Assembly: GCA_949317995.1 (NCBI GenBank)
Contig: OX439035.1
Span: forward strand, 3,958,181 to 4,022,180
Source of the DNA: Acholoe squamosa
Taxonomy: Eukaryota > Annelida > Polychaeta > Phyllodocida > Polynoidae
Length of the DNA: 64,000 nt
Direction of reading: 5' to 3'
The stretch's first letter is position 1; each line of letters opens with the position of its first letter. Positions 42,955 through 53,768 of this stretch are shown here, piece after piece. A program made the translations under genes and the position numbers. The notes beneath the pieces are model-generated. The model had not been told where the DNA came from and made no database searches. It was given only the letters and a program-made list of their open reading frames with translations.

Positions 42955-43102
42955 GGGGCTGTGTACAAATGACGTCATGCTTTTTTGGACCTCCCTTGTC
43001 ATGTTTTTTGTCAATTTTGCAATGCTGAAGGTATATGGAAAATTAATTCCGTCATGCCGGGCCTAACCCCCCTCCTGCATGACGTCATTTGTACACAGCC
43101 CC
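42955..43102. mobile_element. MITE, GGGGCTGTGTACAAATGACG family
   Basis: A perfect 26-bp TIR starts GGGGCTGTGTACAAATGACG and continues TCATGC. TAT lies on both sides (42952-42954, 43103-43105). The interior CCTTGTCATGTTTTTTGTCA and GGTATATGGAAAATTAATTC is shared, inverted, with 53769-53946. GG-starting TIRs with 3-bp TSDs suggest PIF/Harbinger. Confidence 0.88.
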
Positions 43103-43105
43103 TAT

Positions 43106-43765
43106 AAGGGGCATCTTTATCAACTTGGCCAATTCTATAACGCACACTAAGTTTCCATTCTCGTGCATAAGTCGTGCCTTATTACATATACGCATGGTAT
43201 ATCTGCTCTTATAGGATGTACAAGTTGAATTAAACCCCGGAATTGAACATTTGATGATGAAAGCCATGGGAGGTGTAAAGAATATTGTACAATAATAGTT
43301 TGGTGATGATATAGATGAAATAGACACTTCATGGACAATATGGGGCATACATTATAGTTCAAAAAGATATGTTTGTATGATTAATACAAAGGACTGTCAG
43401 AACCAAACCTCTGCTCTGAGATGGTGTGCACTCTCCAAACGTAATAAAGTTGTTATATTGTAATTCTACAGAGTTGTGTTTTTGGTATTCCATCTATTTC
43501 ATTACTTTGGTATATATTTATGGTCATGATAATGATGTTTCATCCTGCTTTGCTCAGTAATTTAAACATGTAGGTAACACGTTTTCATAAAGAGAAAAAA
43601 TAAAAATGACAGTTAGTGCTTCAACATTTAAAAAAGCTGTTTAACATGATATAGGAAAAGCCCTTTAAAAACGTCTTTTTGCCATTTTGTGTGGGTTCAT
43701 AAAAAAACAAGTTCCTATCATGAAAGAGTGTAGAGAGCCTATGTAGAAAGGGGTCGGGCTGGAAG
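43106..43765. other. No gene recognised
   Basis: AT-rich sequence. AATAAA lies at about 43444 (ACGTAATAAAGTTG) but no ORF leads to it convincingly. Confidence 0.35.
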
Positions 43766-44277
43766 ATAACCCTTGAAAGGCCGCTGGTGCACGTCTTGCT
43801 CAGGCCACCCTTAAAAATATGTTCGTTTCCTGTCCAGAGGCCTGGTGGATTTTTTTGTAAGAATGGGAAAAGAATTTTTTTTGTCCATCAGCACAAGAAT
43901 CTAGGTTTTCAAGCACAAAATCTTAAAAGTTATGACAAATTCCCCACTTATGATGTTCATGAGAAATAAAAATATTTTCTTAAAAAAGTTTTTTTCCCTC
44001 CCTCCCTCATGGGCTTGAAAGGTCCCACCCTATGGACAGGAAACGGACATATTTTTAAGGGTGGCCTCATTGATCGTCCTGACACACCAATGAAGTGCTG
44101 GCGAGACTGCTCGCCAGCACTTCATTGGAGCATCATGCCGACCCTTCGGGAGTTAATATATTGACCCCGGAGAGTCCAATAAAGTGTTGGTGCGCAGTCT
44201 CGCCAGCACTTCGATGGAGCATCATGACGACCAATAATCTTGACGCATTAATGCCCCAGTGGCCCTTAAGGGGTTAA
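43766..44277. mobile_element. GCATCATG/TTAA element interrupted by another MITE
   Basis: Left end ATAACCCTTGAAAGGCCGCT, right end GGCCCTTAAGGGGTTAA (TTAA 44274-44277; the left TTAA has become ATAA). After removal of the insert at 43803-44066 the text reads on in register with the family (GTGCACGTCTTGC joined to TCATTGATCGTCCTGACACA). The rest is hairpin module 1 twice. Confidence 0.85.
43803..44066. mobile_element. Nested GGCC-ended MITE with 34-bp TIR, TSD TCA
   Basis: GGCCACCCTTAAAAATATGT and then TCGTTTCCTGTCCA on the left match the right end inverted at 33 of 34 positions. TCA lies at 43800-43802 and 44067-44069. It is inserted inside the GCATCATG element and therefore younger. GGCC ends, a GTTTCC subterminal motif and a 3-bp TSD are shared with the elements at 18770, 25751 and 47717. 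Confidence 0.88.
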
Positions 44278-44280
44278 CCG

Positions 44281-44967
44281 GGGGGGGGGGGGGCAGCCGA
44301 GCAATAAGAGACACACAAGATAACCCAAATATAGCAACTCACCTGTGAATTTTTTTTACAAGAGGCAAATGTAGGGTCCTCCCCCCCCCATATCTCTCAT
44401 GTTGGGAATTTTAATAGTTCAAGTGCCCTTTATCAATCAAAGAAAACGTGTTGTGAGATTTATTTTCAAAATCATTTGTTACCACGATTTGAAAGTAGAA
44501 CAAAATTCGGATAGGCTGCAGCCCCCTAGAGTATATCTCTAGCTCTGCTCCCTCCCCTCTACCCATCCAGTTCGAGATCCCGGCGCTTGATTGATTCTTT
44601 AACTCTTTTTTTCCCCCTCCTGAATAACCGTGGCGCACCCAAAGTTTGCTATGTGAAATATCTAAAAATGATATTCAATTCAATAATAATGTTTGTATGA
44701 CCTTTGATAAACGACATAGATTTTTAAAATTCAAAATGTATGTGTATTCCAGGGCCCGCACCCCTGATAACACTCTAACGGAGGAGGGGGGGGGGGGTAA
44801 TTAGATTATTCCTGATGGGGTCGCCCGACCCCCTTGAAAATACCTCTATGGGGGGGGGGGGGGGGGGGGGCTTTTACTTCCCACCTATGAGTATAGGCCT
44901 ACAAGGCGCGCCATGCAGGGTGGGGTGGTGGCTTTATTATTACCTTAAAATTAATAGACATGAAAGT
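44281..44967. other. No gene; long G runs
   Basis: G runs of 12 or more lie at 44280-44293 and 44850-44871. No supported ORF. Confidence 0.4.
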
Positions 44968-44980
44968 CTAAACAAAACTC

Positions 44981-45260
44981 GGGCCTCCCCAGCCCCAGGC
45001 CATCTTTAAAAGGGGTCTATGTCTTGCTTTTCTATCCTCTCTGAGTGTGGGTGGTGTCCATATGCGCGGGCACTGGCACATATTCGTTCCTTGAATCTCC
45101 TCTTTCCTGTCCCCTCTTTCTTACATATGTCTGGTGTCCATATGCAGGGGCACAGGCACATGTATTCCTTTGTGACGTGATGTCTAATGTACTTTTTTCC
45201 CGCCATGAATATGACCTTAGCTGTCGGCTTGGCGTTAAACAACCATTACTCACTCACTCA
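44981..45260 (+). mobile_element. 280-bp retroposon, 13-bp TSD, (ACTC)n tail
   Basis: CTAAACAAAACTC lies exactly at 44968-44980 and 45261-45273. The insert ends with TGACCTTAGCTGTCGGCTTG, GCGTTAAACAACC, ATTACTCACTCACTCA. Inside, a ~75-bp module (GGTGTCCATATGC(G/A)(C/G)GGGCAC(T/A)GG) is present twice, at 45053 and 45132. The 3' core is shared with 41940-42137. No Pol III boxes are obvious, so it may be a truncated LINE rather than a SINE. Confidence 0.85.
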
Positions 45261-45273
45261 CTAAACAAAACTC

Positions 45274-46061
45274 ACACTGGCACCATCTCGTAGTCTCACG
45301 ATTACGTTTGCCCACTAAACTAGGTTGCCGGAGAAGTTGAACAAAACGCGGTGGTTCCCCTTGTTGTTCGTCATGTCACAATGTATAGGTATAGTAGTGT
45401 TCCGTTACGCCATAAACTTGTCATTAGAGGCGCCGCGCGTGGAACGCTGAACCAGCGTCTAATGGTGTCTGGTTACAAATTCCCGCCGTTCACCTATAAA
45501 CAACCTAAATAATGACGTGTTGACGTACACAATCCATCTGTCCACAACTTCCGCACCACGTCAGTGTGAGTTTCCGGTCATGGTAGTTCTATAATGTAAC
45601 TGTTAGTTGCTACGGGTCTATCGTCGGTCACAAAAAAAAGGGAAAGGAAGACAACAGCAAAAGAAACTCAAATGAAATCAAATTGCCAAAAAAAATCCAT
45701 CCTTTTATAATAAATCAATAGAATTAGTGATGGATTTAGGCAGGGGTGGCCAGGGACACACTTACGTCCTTTTCAGCTGTAGTTAATTGAAGATCCAAGT
45801 TTAGTTCAGGCAGTAACGCTAAGCCTAAATAGGGCGGAGGGAGGAGCCCCCGGGGAGGAGCCCTGCCAGTCTGGCGCACCCTCGAACGTCCGATGCAGTC
45901 CTTATCTCTGGCGGTGGGGAAGATTCTTGACAAGCAATCCGCCCTCTGATATCATCATATTACCCACTCCAAAGTTGTATCATAGATTTTAAAAGTAGGT
46001 GAAAATAATAGATTTATAAGAGATATTCCAAACAATGTAGTCCCAGGGACTCACACTGGTG
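45274..46061. other. No gene recognised
   Basis: Unique sequence, with no protein-like frame and no bounded repeat. Confidence 0.35.
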
Positions 46062-46202
46062 CAGGGGCGTAGGAAAAGGGGGGGGGGGCATGGGGGCCTG
46101 CCCCCCCCCCAATAATTAGGAGGTTCCCTATATAAGCCTTTATAAGAATATAGCAGCCCCCCCCCAACCGAGACCCCTGGCCCCCAATAAAAATTTGCTT
46201 GG
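46062..46202. mobile_element. CAGGGGCG-family MITE, short form, right TIR lost
   Basis: The copy begins CAGGGGCGTAGGAAAAGG and carries AGGAGGTTCCCTATATAAGC and AATAAAAATTTGCTT. Then the sequence switches to GGAGCCGTGCAGC instead of CCTACGCCCCTG. Confidence 0.75.
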
Positions 46203-46644
46203 AGCCGTGCAGCAGTTGGTAGCACTCACTATCTCTGTCAGCACCACCAGGGTCACAGGTCACATACCAGGCAGGATCAGATACTCAGGCTGGAATTGTG
46301 AACCAAAACAAAGAACTGTCATCTCCTATATACCAATTATGCACCAATGACACATTTTATGATTTACACTATTCATTTTATGTTGGTACACCTATTTAGT
46401 TGTGTGAATATGACACATTAACTGTTCTTTATTAAAGAATAAATAACTTATCTCTAAACTGCTATGCCAAGTCTCAGACATCTTCATGGTATGGTTGATG
46501 TCTGGTATATTGTACACAGACATCTGTAACTAACCAATCAGGGAACACTACCCTGGGTTTGCCTGTCATTCAACTGTACAAACGGTTTTCTCTGTAGTAA
46601 TATTTGAATTTAAATTTGATTTTCCTGCAATATGACATGATAAT

Positions 46645-46794
46645 CAGGGGCGTAGGAAGCAAATTTCTATTGGGGGGGCCCAGGGGTCTCGGTTGGGGGG
46701 GGGCTGCTTTATTTTTATATAGGCTTCTATAGGGAACCTCTTCATTATTAGGGGGGCCCAGGCCCCCTTGGTCCCCGCCTTTCCTACGCCCCTG
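46645..46794. mobile_element. CAGGGGCG-family MITE, short form
   Basis: 150 bp, CAGGGGCGTAGGAA ... TTCCTACGCCCCTG, with 5-bp TSD ATAAT at 46640-46644 and 46795-46799. Confidence 0.9.
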
Positions 46795-46799
46795 ATAAT

Positions 46800-47171
46800 T
46801 GGTCTTTGGTTCATTCATAAATGTGTGCTTTTAAAAAGGAGGGGGTTTGGAAATTTCATAGCAATCCTTGGATACATTGCTGACCTGTGTACATCAGCTG
46901 GCAGAGAGGGCATTTAAAAGGGGGGTGTGGCATGCTGTTCACATAGGGCAGGTTGGTGTTTAAGAGTCTATTTATCTGTGTATATTCATCTTTGAATAAT
47001 ACAACGAAACGATATCTAGGGAGCGCACCTTTCTGTTTTCTACCCTCTATACATATTTTTTGGGGATACTCCCAGTCGCCGTAGATGAGTTTTTCTTTTT
47101 CATCTTTTTATTTTCTATCGGCCTTCATTGATGATCTATGTATGAGAGTTGTCACCCCTACGTCTACCCGC
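46800..47171. other. No recognised feature
   Basis: Unique sequence without supported ORF. Confidence 0.3.
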
Positions 47172-47174
47172 CTT

Positions 47175-47436
47175 GTGAACCCATTAATGTGGGACCAAGA
47201 CGTTATGAGTACCTATTAGAGCCTATTAGGGCCGCGCTCCACCAACACTACCAACCCATTTAAAAACAAATAGCTTCGAGTGCGGGTGCCCACCAGGATT
47301 GGGTGGGGAGCAGATCTGAGCGGTTCCTCAATGGCTTCTATTTGTTTTTAAATGGGTTGGTAGTGTTGGTGGTGCGCGGCCCTAATAGGCTCTAATAGGT
47401 ACTCATAACGTCTTGGTCCCACATTAATGGGTTCAC
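47175..47436. mobile_element. 99-bp-arm foldback element
   Basis: Arms at 47175-47273 and 47338-47436 are inverted copies with one mismatch (CGCTCCACC against CGCACCACC), separated by a 64-bp loop. Ends are GTGAACCCATTAATGTGGGA. CTT lies just outside both ends (47172-47174, 47437-47439) as a 3-bp TSD. No coding capacity; transcription through it would give a long hairpin RNA. Confidence 0.85.
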
Positions 47437-47716
47437 CTTCAGCGTTATGGGTTAAATTTCAGATTAGCCCCCTCCCTATTCTTGTTAATCCCATCATTTA
47501 GTTTTGGCTGTTTAATGAATTATCTATTAATCATCTGAATATATAATTGAAAATGCGTTCACTTGGAAACACACGTGGATTTCCTTCCTCTTACTTAGGA
47601 AAATCAAAACTTAACTTCACCTTACAAGGTAAACCCATACAATTTTATAGATTATATTGCAAATTCTGGGATCCAGTTATTATCAGCTAAGACAGTACAT
47701 GTACCATGAAGCCTAA

Positions 47717-47993
47717 GCCCCCCCCCCCAAAAAAAAAAAAAGAAAAAAAAGATGTGTTTCCAGTAACATGGTCAAAAAAAGATGTGGTCGGTAGCTCTTT
47801 TTTTTTTTTTTTACCCAAGGCCTCATAGAGTTATATATATATTGCTGGGTTTTCACTGGTGGTTGTTAGAAACGTTGATTTCCTGCATGGAATATGGAAA
47901 AAAACGATGGTAAAATGTGTGCATATTATGTCAAATAACAATTTTGAAAGAGAATCTTTGGTCGGATGACCGGAAACAAACTATTTTTTGGCC
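47717..47993. mobile_element. GGCC-family MITE A, TSD TAA
   Basis: Left end GCCCCCCCCCC(A)n then GATGTGTTTCCAGTAACATG; right end ACCGGAAACAAACTATTTTT plus TGGCC. TAA at 47714-47716 and 47994-47996. The interior is the inverted homologue of 25751-26131. Confidence 0.8.
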
Positions 47994-47996
47994 TAA

Positions 47997-48631
47997 GGTC
48001 AAGAAAAAAAAGTTTGTTTCCAGTAACCCGACCGACCCTAGCTAAACAGAGCCGATTTTTTTTTTTTTTTTTTTGCCAAAACTGTGACTGACTGAAACGA
48101 ACTATGCCTTATGTTTAAGGCTCTAAATTCTTTTTTAGATGTCCGATTTCTAAGCGGTAAAATCCTAAATGTACCCCAGGTCAGGGCCCCAAGGTTGCAT
48201 CCAGGCATTTTGTCTGGCAAGTATTTGTATTGACTGTACATCGATACAATTTATCATTAACAGGTAAAAAGATTTTTGGATGGTCCTATGGATAGAGACA
48301 TAATCACTAATTAAAGAAACGAGTCATTTATTGACAGGTGTTGGGGGGGGGGCTTGTTAGATACAGTGGGGGGGGGGCATCTTGATAAAGAATGCCTTGG
48401 TTGGGGGTGGTTAAAACAAACAAACAAAACTTGACAATGAGAGGGGGGGTGTCAAAACTAAATATGAAATTTTCCATGAAATTACCTTTCTGTGATATAT
48501 AACATGCCTATATTGGACAGGAGGAAGACTCCTCCGAGGTAAGGGAAATGCAAAATTTGAAAAAAAAATCCGACCTACCCACTCTAGCATTTCAGATCAT
48601 GTTGCTGGAAACACCTTTTTTTATCTTGGCC
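47997..48631. mobile_element. GGCC-family MITE B, TSD TAA, adjacent to MITE A
   Basis: Left end GGTCAAGAAAAAAAAGTTTG, right end ACCTTTTTTTATCTTGGCC, both with GTTTCCAG(T/C)AAC-type subterminal text. TAA at 47994-47996 (shared with MITE A) and 48632-48634. At 635 bp it is longer than the other copies, with a G-rich unrelated interior (48340-48440), so it may hold an insertion. Confidence 0.75.
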
Positions 48632-48634
48632 TAA

Positions 48635-49394
48635 GCAGCCTACTGCTTTAGGATTTGATAAAGGGAGTGAGCATTTTTTATCAAGAGGGGTGGTGGGTTT
48701 TCGCGCCCTGTTGGCTTTTTTTTTTTTTGCTTAAAAGATACTAAATTTTTCATGCCCCCCCTTAAGAGGTTTCAAAAGTTTTTACATCCCTCTCAGACCC
48801 CCCCCCCCCCCCGTTGATAGATAATCCGGTAGATAATGCATGCCGTTTTGGGACGGTCGCGTTGGTCTACGGTGACAGGGACTTTTATGATCATAGATGT
48901 CAGTCTTTGATCTCGGGTGTTTCATTACCACTATGGCATTTCTCTTAGGACTCTTGCAGGTTTTAGAATCAACTCAGGGTCTCTTGACCTCTTGTACATA
49001 AGTCTCAGGAGTTGGCTCTGCTTGCCTCATATGCTGTTCCCCGGCATCAAGCATACTGACGGGGAACCAGCCAACTTGCCTCACTGAGTGTGACGGAGCT
49101 GCGCACGGGTGACTTTCGGAAGATTTGGTTTCAGCGTTTTGTCATCCTAGAAGGTGCGGGGTCTACTTACGGCCACCCTTTTTTTCAAAAGACGCGAGTT
49201 TTATAAACTCTTTGAGAAAAAAAAACCAACATAAACCCATTCACTTCCTAGTGTATTCTCAACTTAAAAGGTTAGGAATACCCCAATTACATTTCTCAAA
49301 CACTTTTTGAAATAAAATACCCTTTTTTCAAGATTTTGAGTACATTCCTAATATACACGTGCAGAAAACTACCCTATATCTGCGTTTTTCATAA
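48635..49394. other. No gene; homopolymer tracts
   Basis: GGGTGGTGGGTTTTCGCGCC near 48690 resembles an end of the element at 19273-19511. A T run lies at 48717 and a C run at 48798. No supported exon. Confidence 0.35.
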
Positions 49395-49531
49395 CGATGA
49401 TGGTGTCAGATTTGTACTAGAGTGCAGGGACCGGGGTTGTGTTCACAAAGATGACAGGGTTTTTATTGCCGTCATTTGTAACCCTTGATGTCCCCCGGCC
49501 CTGCACCTTCTATGCAGAATGACACCATCTG
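49395..49531. repeat. Inverted-repeat element, GATGGTGTCA ends
   Basis: GATGGTGTCA ... GTGCAGGGACCGGGG on the left and CCCCCGGCCCTGCACC ... TGACACCATC on the right pair imperfectly around about 60 bp. Probably a small MITE. Confidence 0.6.
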
Positions 49532-50788
49532 CGTTACTATAGATTTCAAATATACGCCCCAATCCATGTTTTTTTTTTTTTTTTTCAGGCAGAACAGCCC
49601 TATATTTTGAGTATGATCATGGATTTTTGAGGCCTAAGGGGTAGCCCTACTTTAAGAAAAATAAATGGAAATTAACACAGACCTATGGATAATCTGTTGT
49701 GAGTATTTATATGAAACGTCCGACTCAAAGCTAAAAGAAACATCCATTTCAAAATTTGCTGAATCCTTCATGGAGAAATGCACCCCTCTTTATATTTGTC
49801 TCTCAAAAAGAGCCAGACATGTAGGGTTTGAGGAAAAGTACCCCTATTTTCCCGATTTCGGTCCCAAAACGTTGAAACAACTTTGAAATGAAATTGATCT
49901 AACATTATATCAACGTTGAAATAACATTGGTTTTTGTTGGTCAACATTGCGATAGTACTTCGGAATTTCACAGCCGTAAAATAAAATATATAGATTAATT
50001 TCATACCATAGAAATTGTAGTAGTCATCAAAAAGCCCTGATCCTAGATTCTAATTGACATGTTTCGACAGCTCTGCGTTAATTGTTATAACCGAAATCGG
50101 TATATTATTATATATAACCTAAGCAAGGATGAGGGGGGCTCACCTAGGGGTATTAGTCCCAAACGGATTTAGATCAGGTTTAAGGGGTTGAAGGCCTCAG
50201 GAAAAAAAGTTTGGAATTTCTGCTTCTTATTCTAAATTAATGTGTTCTTGAAGGATATGAATTTTGAGCATGTGTTTAAGAATAATTTGTAATTTTACCT
50301 AGATATTTGCATGTTTTAGGGTATTTTGAGACTAGACTTTCTTTTCTTTGAATTATTCTAATTAAATGATTCTTTCCCAAAGGAAAGCAAAACATACTCT
50401 GAACATAGTCGGTGGGGGATGTCCCCTGATCCCTGAAGGGGGTCTAGATAGGGGGTCCCCATGTCACATGTCGATTTTAAGAAACGGCCATGTCACACTG
50501 TCAATTTCAAGTGTCCAGACCCACTCTTAATGCCTCCGCCCCCCCCACCCCCACCCCGGTCAGAAATGTTCATGAGGGGGTATATTTCAGCCAAAATCGG
50601 AGAAAAAGAAATTTTTAGGAACAAATGAATGAGGATGGTGCCTACTTTACATATGGAGTGCAAGGCCTGTTTTTATGGCCTGTACCTGGTATAGCTAGTA
50701 CATGTATCTGGTATATCTGGCAGACACACCATTGAGACCCTGGAGGTGATAAACCTAACACATTTTAACCGTTTTTATGATACCCCTA
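49532..50788. other. No gene recognised
   Basis: Short AT-rich frames without domains. At 50455-50510 a CCATGTCAC...TCGATTTTAAGAAA piece is related, in opposite sense, to the repeats at 30105-30250. Confidence 0.35.
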
Positions 50789-52038
50789 CACTGTAAATAG
50801 TAAATACTGTACATCTACAGCAAAAGTTGCTGGCAGCAATTGTTCCAGTAGATTTTGCTGTAGGTCTACAGCAACTGACTTGCTGTAAAGGTACAGCAAC
50901 ATCTCCTGTTGAACTACAGTAACTTCTACTGTAAATTATACTACTGTTGTTGAACAGCAAAAGTTGCTGGCAGCAATTGTTCCAGTAGATTTTGCTGTAG
51001 GTCTACAGCAACTGACTTGCTGTAAAGGTACAGCAACATCTCCTGTTGAACTACAGTAACTTCTACTGTAAATTATACTACTGTTGTTGAACAGCAAAAG
51101 TTGCTGGCAGCAATTGTTCCAGTAGATTTTGCTGTAGGTCTACAGCAACTGACTTGCTGTAAAGGTACAGCAACATCTCCTGTTGAACTACAGTAACTTC
51201 TACTGTAAATTATACTACTGTTGTTGAACAGCAAAAGTTGCTGGCAGCAATTGTTCCAGTAGAATTTGCTGTAAATACACAGTAGATTTGTAATTTGCTG
51301 TAAATGTACAGAAGATTGTAATGTTTTGGTCATTGCATATTGGTTGGCCTGACCAAGTAGAGATAAGTAGTTGGGCCATCATGATAGCCAGCTATGTAGC
51401 ATCATTTATGACTAAATCGGTGTAAAACTAGCCATTGAGTATCACACCCAAGTCACAACAGGCAAGTTTGGTGTATTACACCATCTTTGCAACAGGCAAT
51501 TTAGCTGATACACTAGGAACCTTGGTGTCCATACTCATATTTACTTCCAAGCCACAGAAAAGGTGTGTGTGACAGAATGTAGAAGTTTCTGCTTTAGTTT
51601 ACATAGTTTAATGAAGAGTTCCACATGTTATTAAACTAGAATACAATATGTTCACCCTTGCACATTATTCAATTATGTGACACATTTGACTTCCTTTTCA
51701 TAGATGAAAATAGATTCAGCTTTGAGTAAAAGTTATCTGCCAAAGAGATACTAAGGCCACCTGGTGCCAAAGCACAGAACCACAATGTCTACAGCAGTAC
51801 TTGCTGTAATCCTGCATCTACAGCAAAACACTTAGTAACTGAACAGTGGGTGTTGCTGTATTTGGGGCTACAGCAAATATATGAGAGTATATCTACAGGA
51901 ACACTTGCTGTAATGTTGTATTTACAGCAACAAAGTTGATACTTGTACAGCAAAACTTGCTGCATTTTAGATTACAGCAACTTCTACTGTATGATCACAG
52001 CAAATTCTGCTGTATGTATACATTAACTTTTTACAGTG
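50789..52038. mobile_element. 1.25-kb CACTG-ended non-autonomous element with TACAGCAA sub-repeats
   Basis: The left end CACTGTAAATAGTAAATAC and right end TTAACTTTTTACAGTG are inverted. Dense TACAGCAA / TTGCTGTA motifs in both orientations fill both subterminal zones (50815-51320 and 51785-52030) and are absent from the middle, as in CACTA (EnSpm)-type elements whose transposase binds subterminal repeats. No TSD is visible (CTA left, AGG right) and there is no transposase frame. Confidence 0.65.
50818..51262. repeat. 137-bp tandem triplication within the CACTG element
   Basis: CAGCAAAAGTTGCTGGCAGC starts at 50818, 50955, 51092 and 51229. The three 137-bp units look identical, a very recent amplification of the left subterminal region. 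Confidence 0.92.
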
Positions 52039-52661
52039 AGGAGTAATTTGGGTAACGAATTCCTGGCTAATTCAAATTAAAAACCTATTTTCTTCATATG
52101 TTTTGGCCTCCCCTAAAAAAAGAAGAAAAACAAAAAAAAAACACATGAAAACAGTCGTCTAAATTGATGGGATATATTCTATGCCTATTTATGAATAACG
52201 ACATATTTCTTGTATTATAATTTTATCACATTTCTGGATAGCTACAACCCCCAGTGAGTGAGACCAGAGTGAGACACAGGGAGACGCAAGAGTCTACTTA
52301 GTATGAGCACCACGTGTTCCGTGTCAGTCGTCAGGATATCTGGCCGGTACCTGGGGCTTGTCGGCACCCGGCTAATCACTTAGCGGCGTGGAGGGCTTAT
52401 CAGTACCAGTAGAGATATAATAAATAGCCCCGGGAAATCAGAACCCTGTTCTACACGCCTCATTGGCATTACCCACAGCCCTCTCTATGGGACTGCTGCC
52501 GGCTTTTTTTTCAGTCTCACGACACTTTGGGACATTCATCCCTTTTGGGACAGAAGTGATTTAGTCAGCTCTTTAATAAATAACACACCTTATTTTGTCG
52601 AGTAAATGATTTCTAGTTTTAACGGTAAAGTATTCAAGCATTCTCATTATCGTGCTGGAAA
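52039..52661. other. No recognised feature
   Basis: Unique sequence. ATATAATAAATAGCCC at about 52415 is TATA-like but without context. Confidence 0.3.
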
Positions 52662-52804
52662 CAGTGGCGCCCCCCCCCCCTTTTCCCCAGTACTTAAGAG
52701 TTTAACTACATATTTCGGACCCCAAAATTTGTCCAAAAATAGGGGGTGCGCCCCCTCCTTTTGGGCCGCGCCCCCTCCTTTTCCAAATCCTGGATCCGTC
52801 ACTG
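52662..52804. mobile_element. MITE, CAGTGGCG / CCGTCACTG ends
   Basis: The left end CAGTGGCGCCCCCC and right end CCAAATCCTGGATCCGTCAC plus TG are a short TIR (CAGTG). C- and G-rich subterminal runs are typical of the CAGTGRCG hAT-like MITEs. No clean TSD. Confidence 0.5.
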
Positions 52805-52861
52805 GGGAAGTGATACGATACCCCTATTTCATCCACATGAATTACTCCCCAATTATACTAT

Positions 52862-53267
52862 AATATGTCCATCTGGCATCATAATGCAGGAATGTGAGTA
52901 ATTCTCACATCATCATGCCAAACCGTCAGATACAGTCCCAGAGAGTCGTCATGATACACCAGTGAGGTTATGTAGAAGACTAGTCTATATACAGGGGCGT
53001 AGGAAAAGGGGGGGGGGGGCAGGGGGGCCTAGGCCCCCCCCCCAATAATGAGGAGGTTCCCTATATAAACCTATATAAAGATATAGCAGGCCCTCCCCAA
53101 CCGAGACCCCTTCCCCCCCCCCCAATAAAAAATTGCTTCCTACGCCCCTGATATAACCTGATACACCAATGAAGTGCTGGTGAGCAGTCTCGCCAGCACT
53201 TCATTTGTGCATCATGACGACCAATGGGCATGATGCACTCCTGCACCAGAGGCCCCTAGAGGGTTAA
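52862..53267. mobile_element. GCATCATG/TTAA element interrupted by a CAGGGGCG MITE
   Basis: Left part GGCATCATAATGCAGGAATG and GAGTCGTCATGATACACCAG; right part ACCAATGAAGTGCTGGTGAG, CAGCACTTCATTTGTGCATC and terminus GGCCCCTAGAGGGTTAA (TTAA 53264-53267). The insert 52992-53150 splits it. Confidence 0.75.
52992..53150. mobile_element. CAGGGGCG-family MITE, short form, nested
   Basis: 159 bp, CAGGGGCGTAGGAA ... CTTCCTACGCCCCTG, TSD ATATA at 52987-52991 and 53151-53155. Inserted in a GCATCATG element. Confidence 0.9.
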
Positions 53268-53567
53268 AATCCCATACAGTGAGGGCTATCCTTTTACACG
53301 TTATATCATTTATTGTTGCGTGTCAATGGAGCATTTTCCATTCCTATGACATTTTTTTCCTTTTCATTCCACTTTCTACATTTTCACCTGGCAGGTGTGA
53401 CTGCAAACTGAAGGCGGTAATTATTGCTGGAGCTGCAGTAGGGCCTACATAATAAGCTTTCACTGTCACAGGATACTCTCCATACTTAGTTATGCACCCT
53501 GAATAAGACATGAATTTTTGAAAGCGGCAATTTATTTAAATTTACTATCCCATGTGCCTCTCAGCTA

Positions 53568-53757
53568 TAGGACTCAGTATGGAGGCCTAGTGGAGCCGCC
53601 ATTTTGAATTTCGCTGGTTGAGGTAAAACACACTGATAACACCTACCATGATGGGTACATTGTCCCTGGTTAACACCCACTTCCAGGGACATGCTGGTTC
53701 CATCTTATCAGTGTGTGTTGCCGGAACCAGCTCCAGACCAGATAGTGGCCAATAGAA
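53568..53757 (-). repeat. Dispersed ~200-bp repeat, copy 3 of 3
   Basis: Reverse complement of 30880-31075: AGGACTCAGTATGGAGGCCT, CCATTTTGAATTTCGCTGGT, CCAGGGACATGCTGGTTCCA, GGAACCAGCTCCAGACCAGA. Confidence 0.78.
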
Positions 53758-53768
53758 GGGTCTTAATA

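Noticed and set aside
45045-45293. Frames on both strands across the 45.0-45.3 kb segment
   Set aside because: The segment is a retroposon with a precise TSD. The frames reflect its internal 75-bp duplication.
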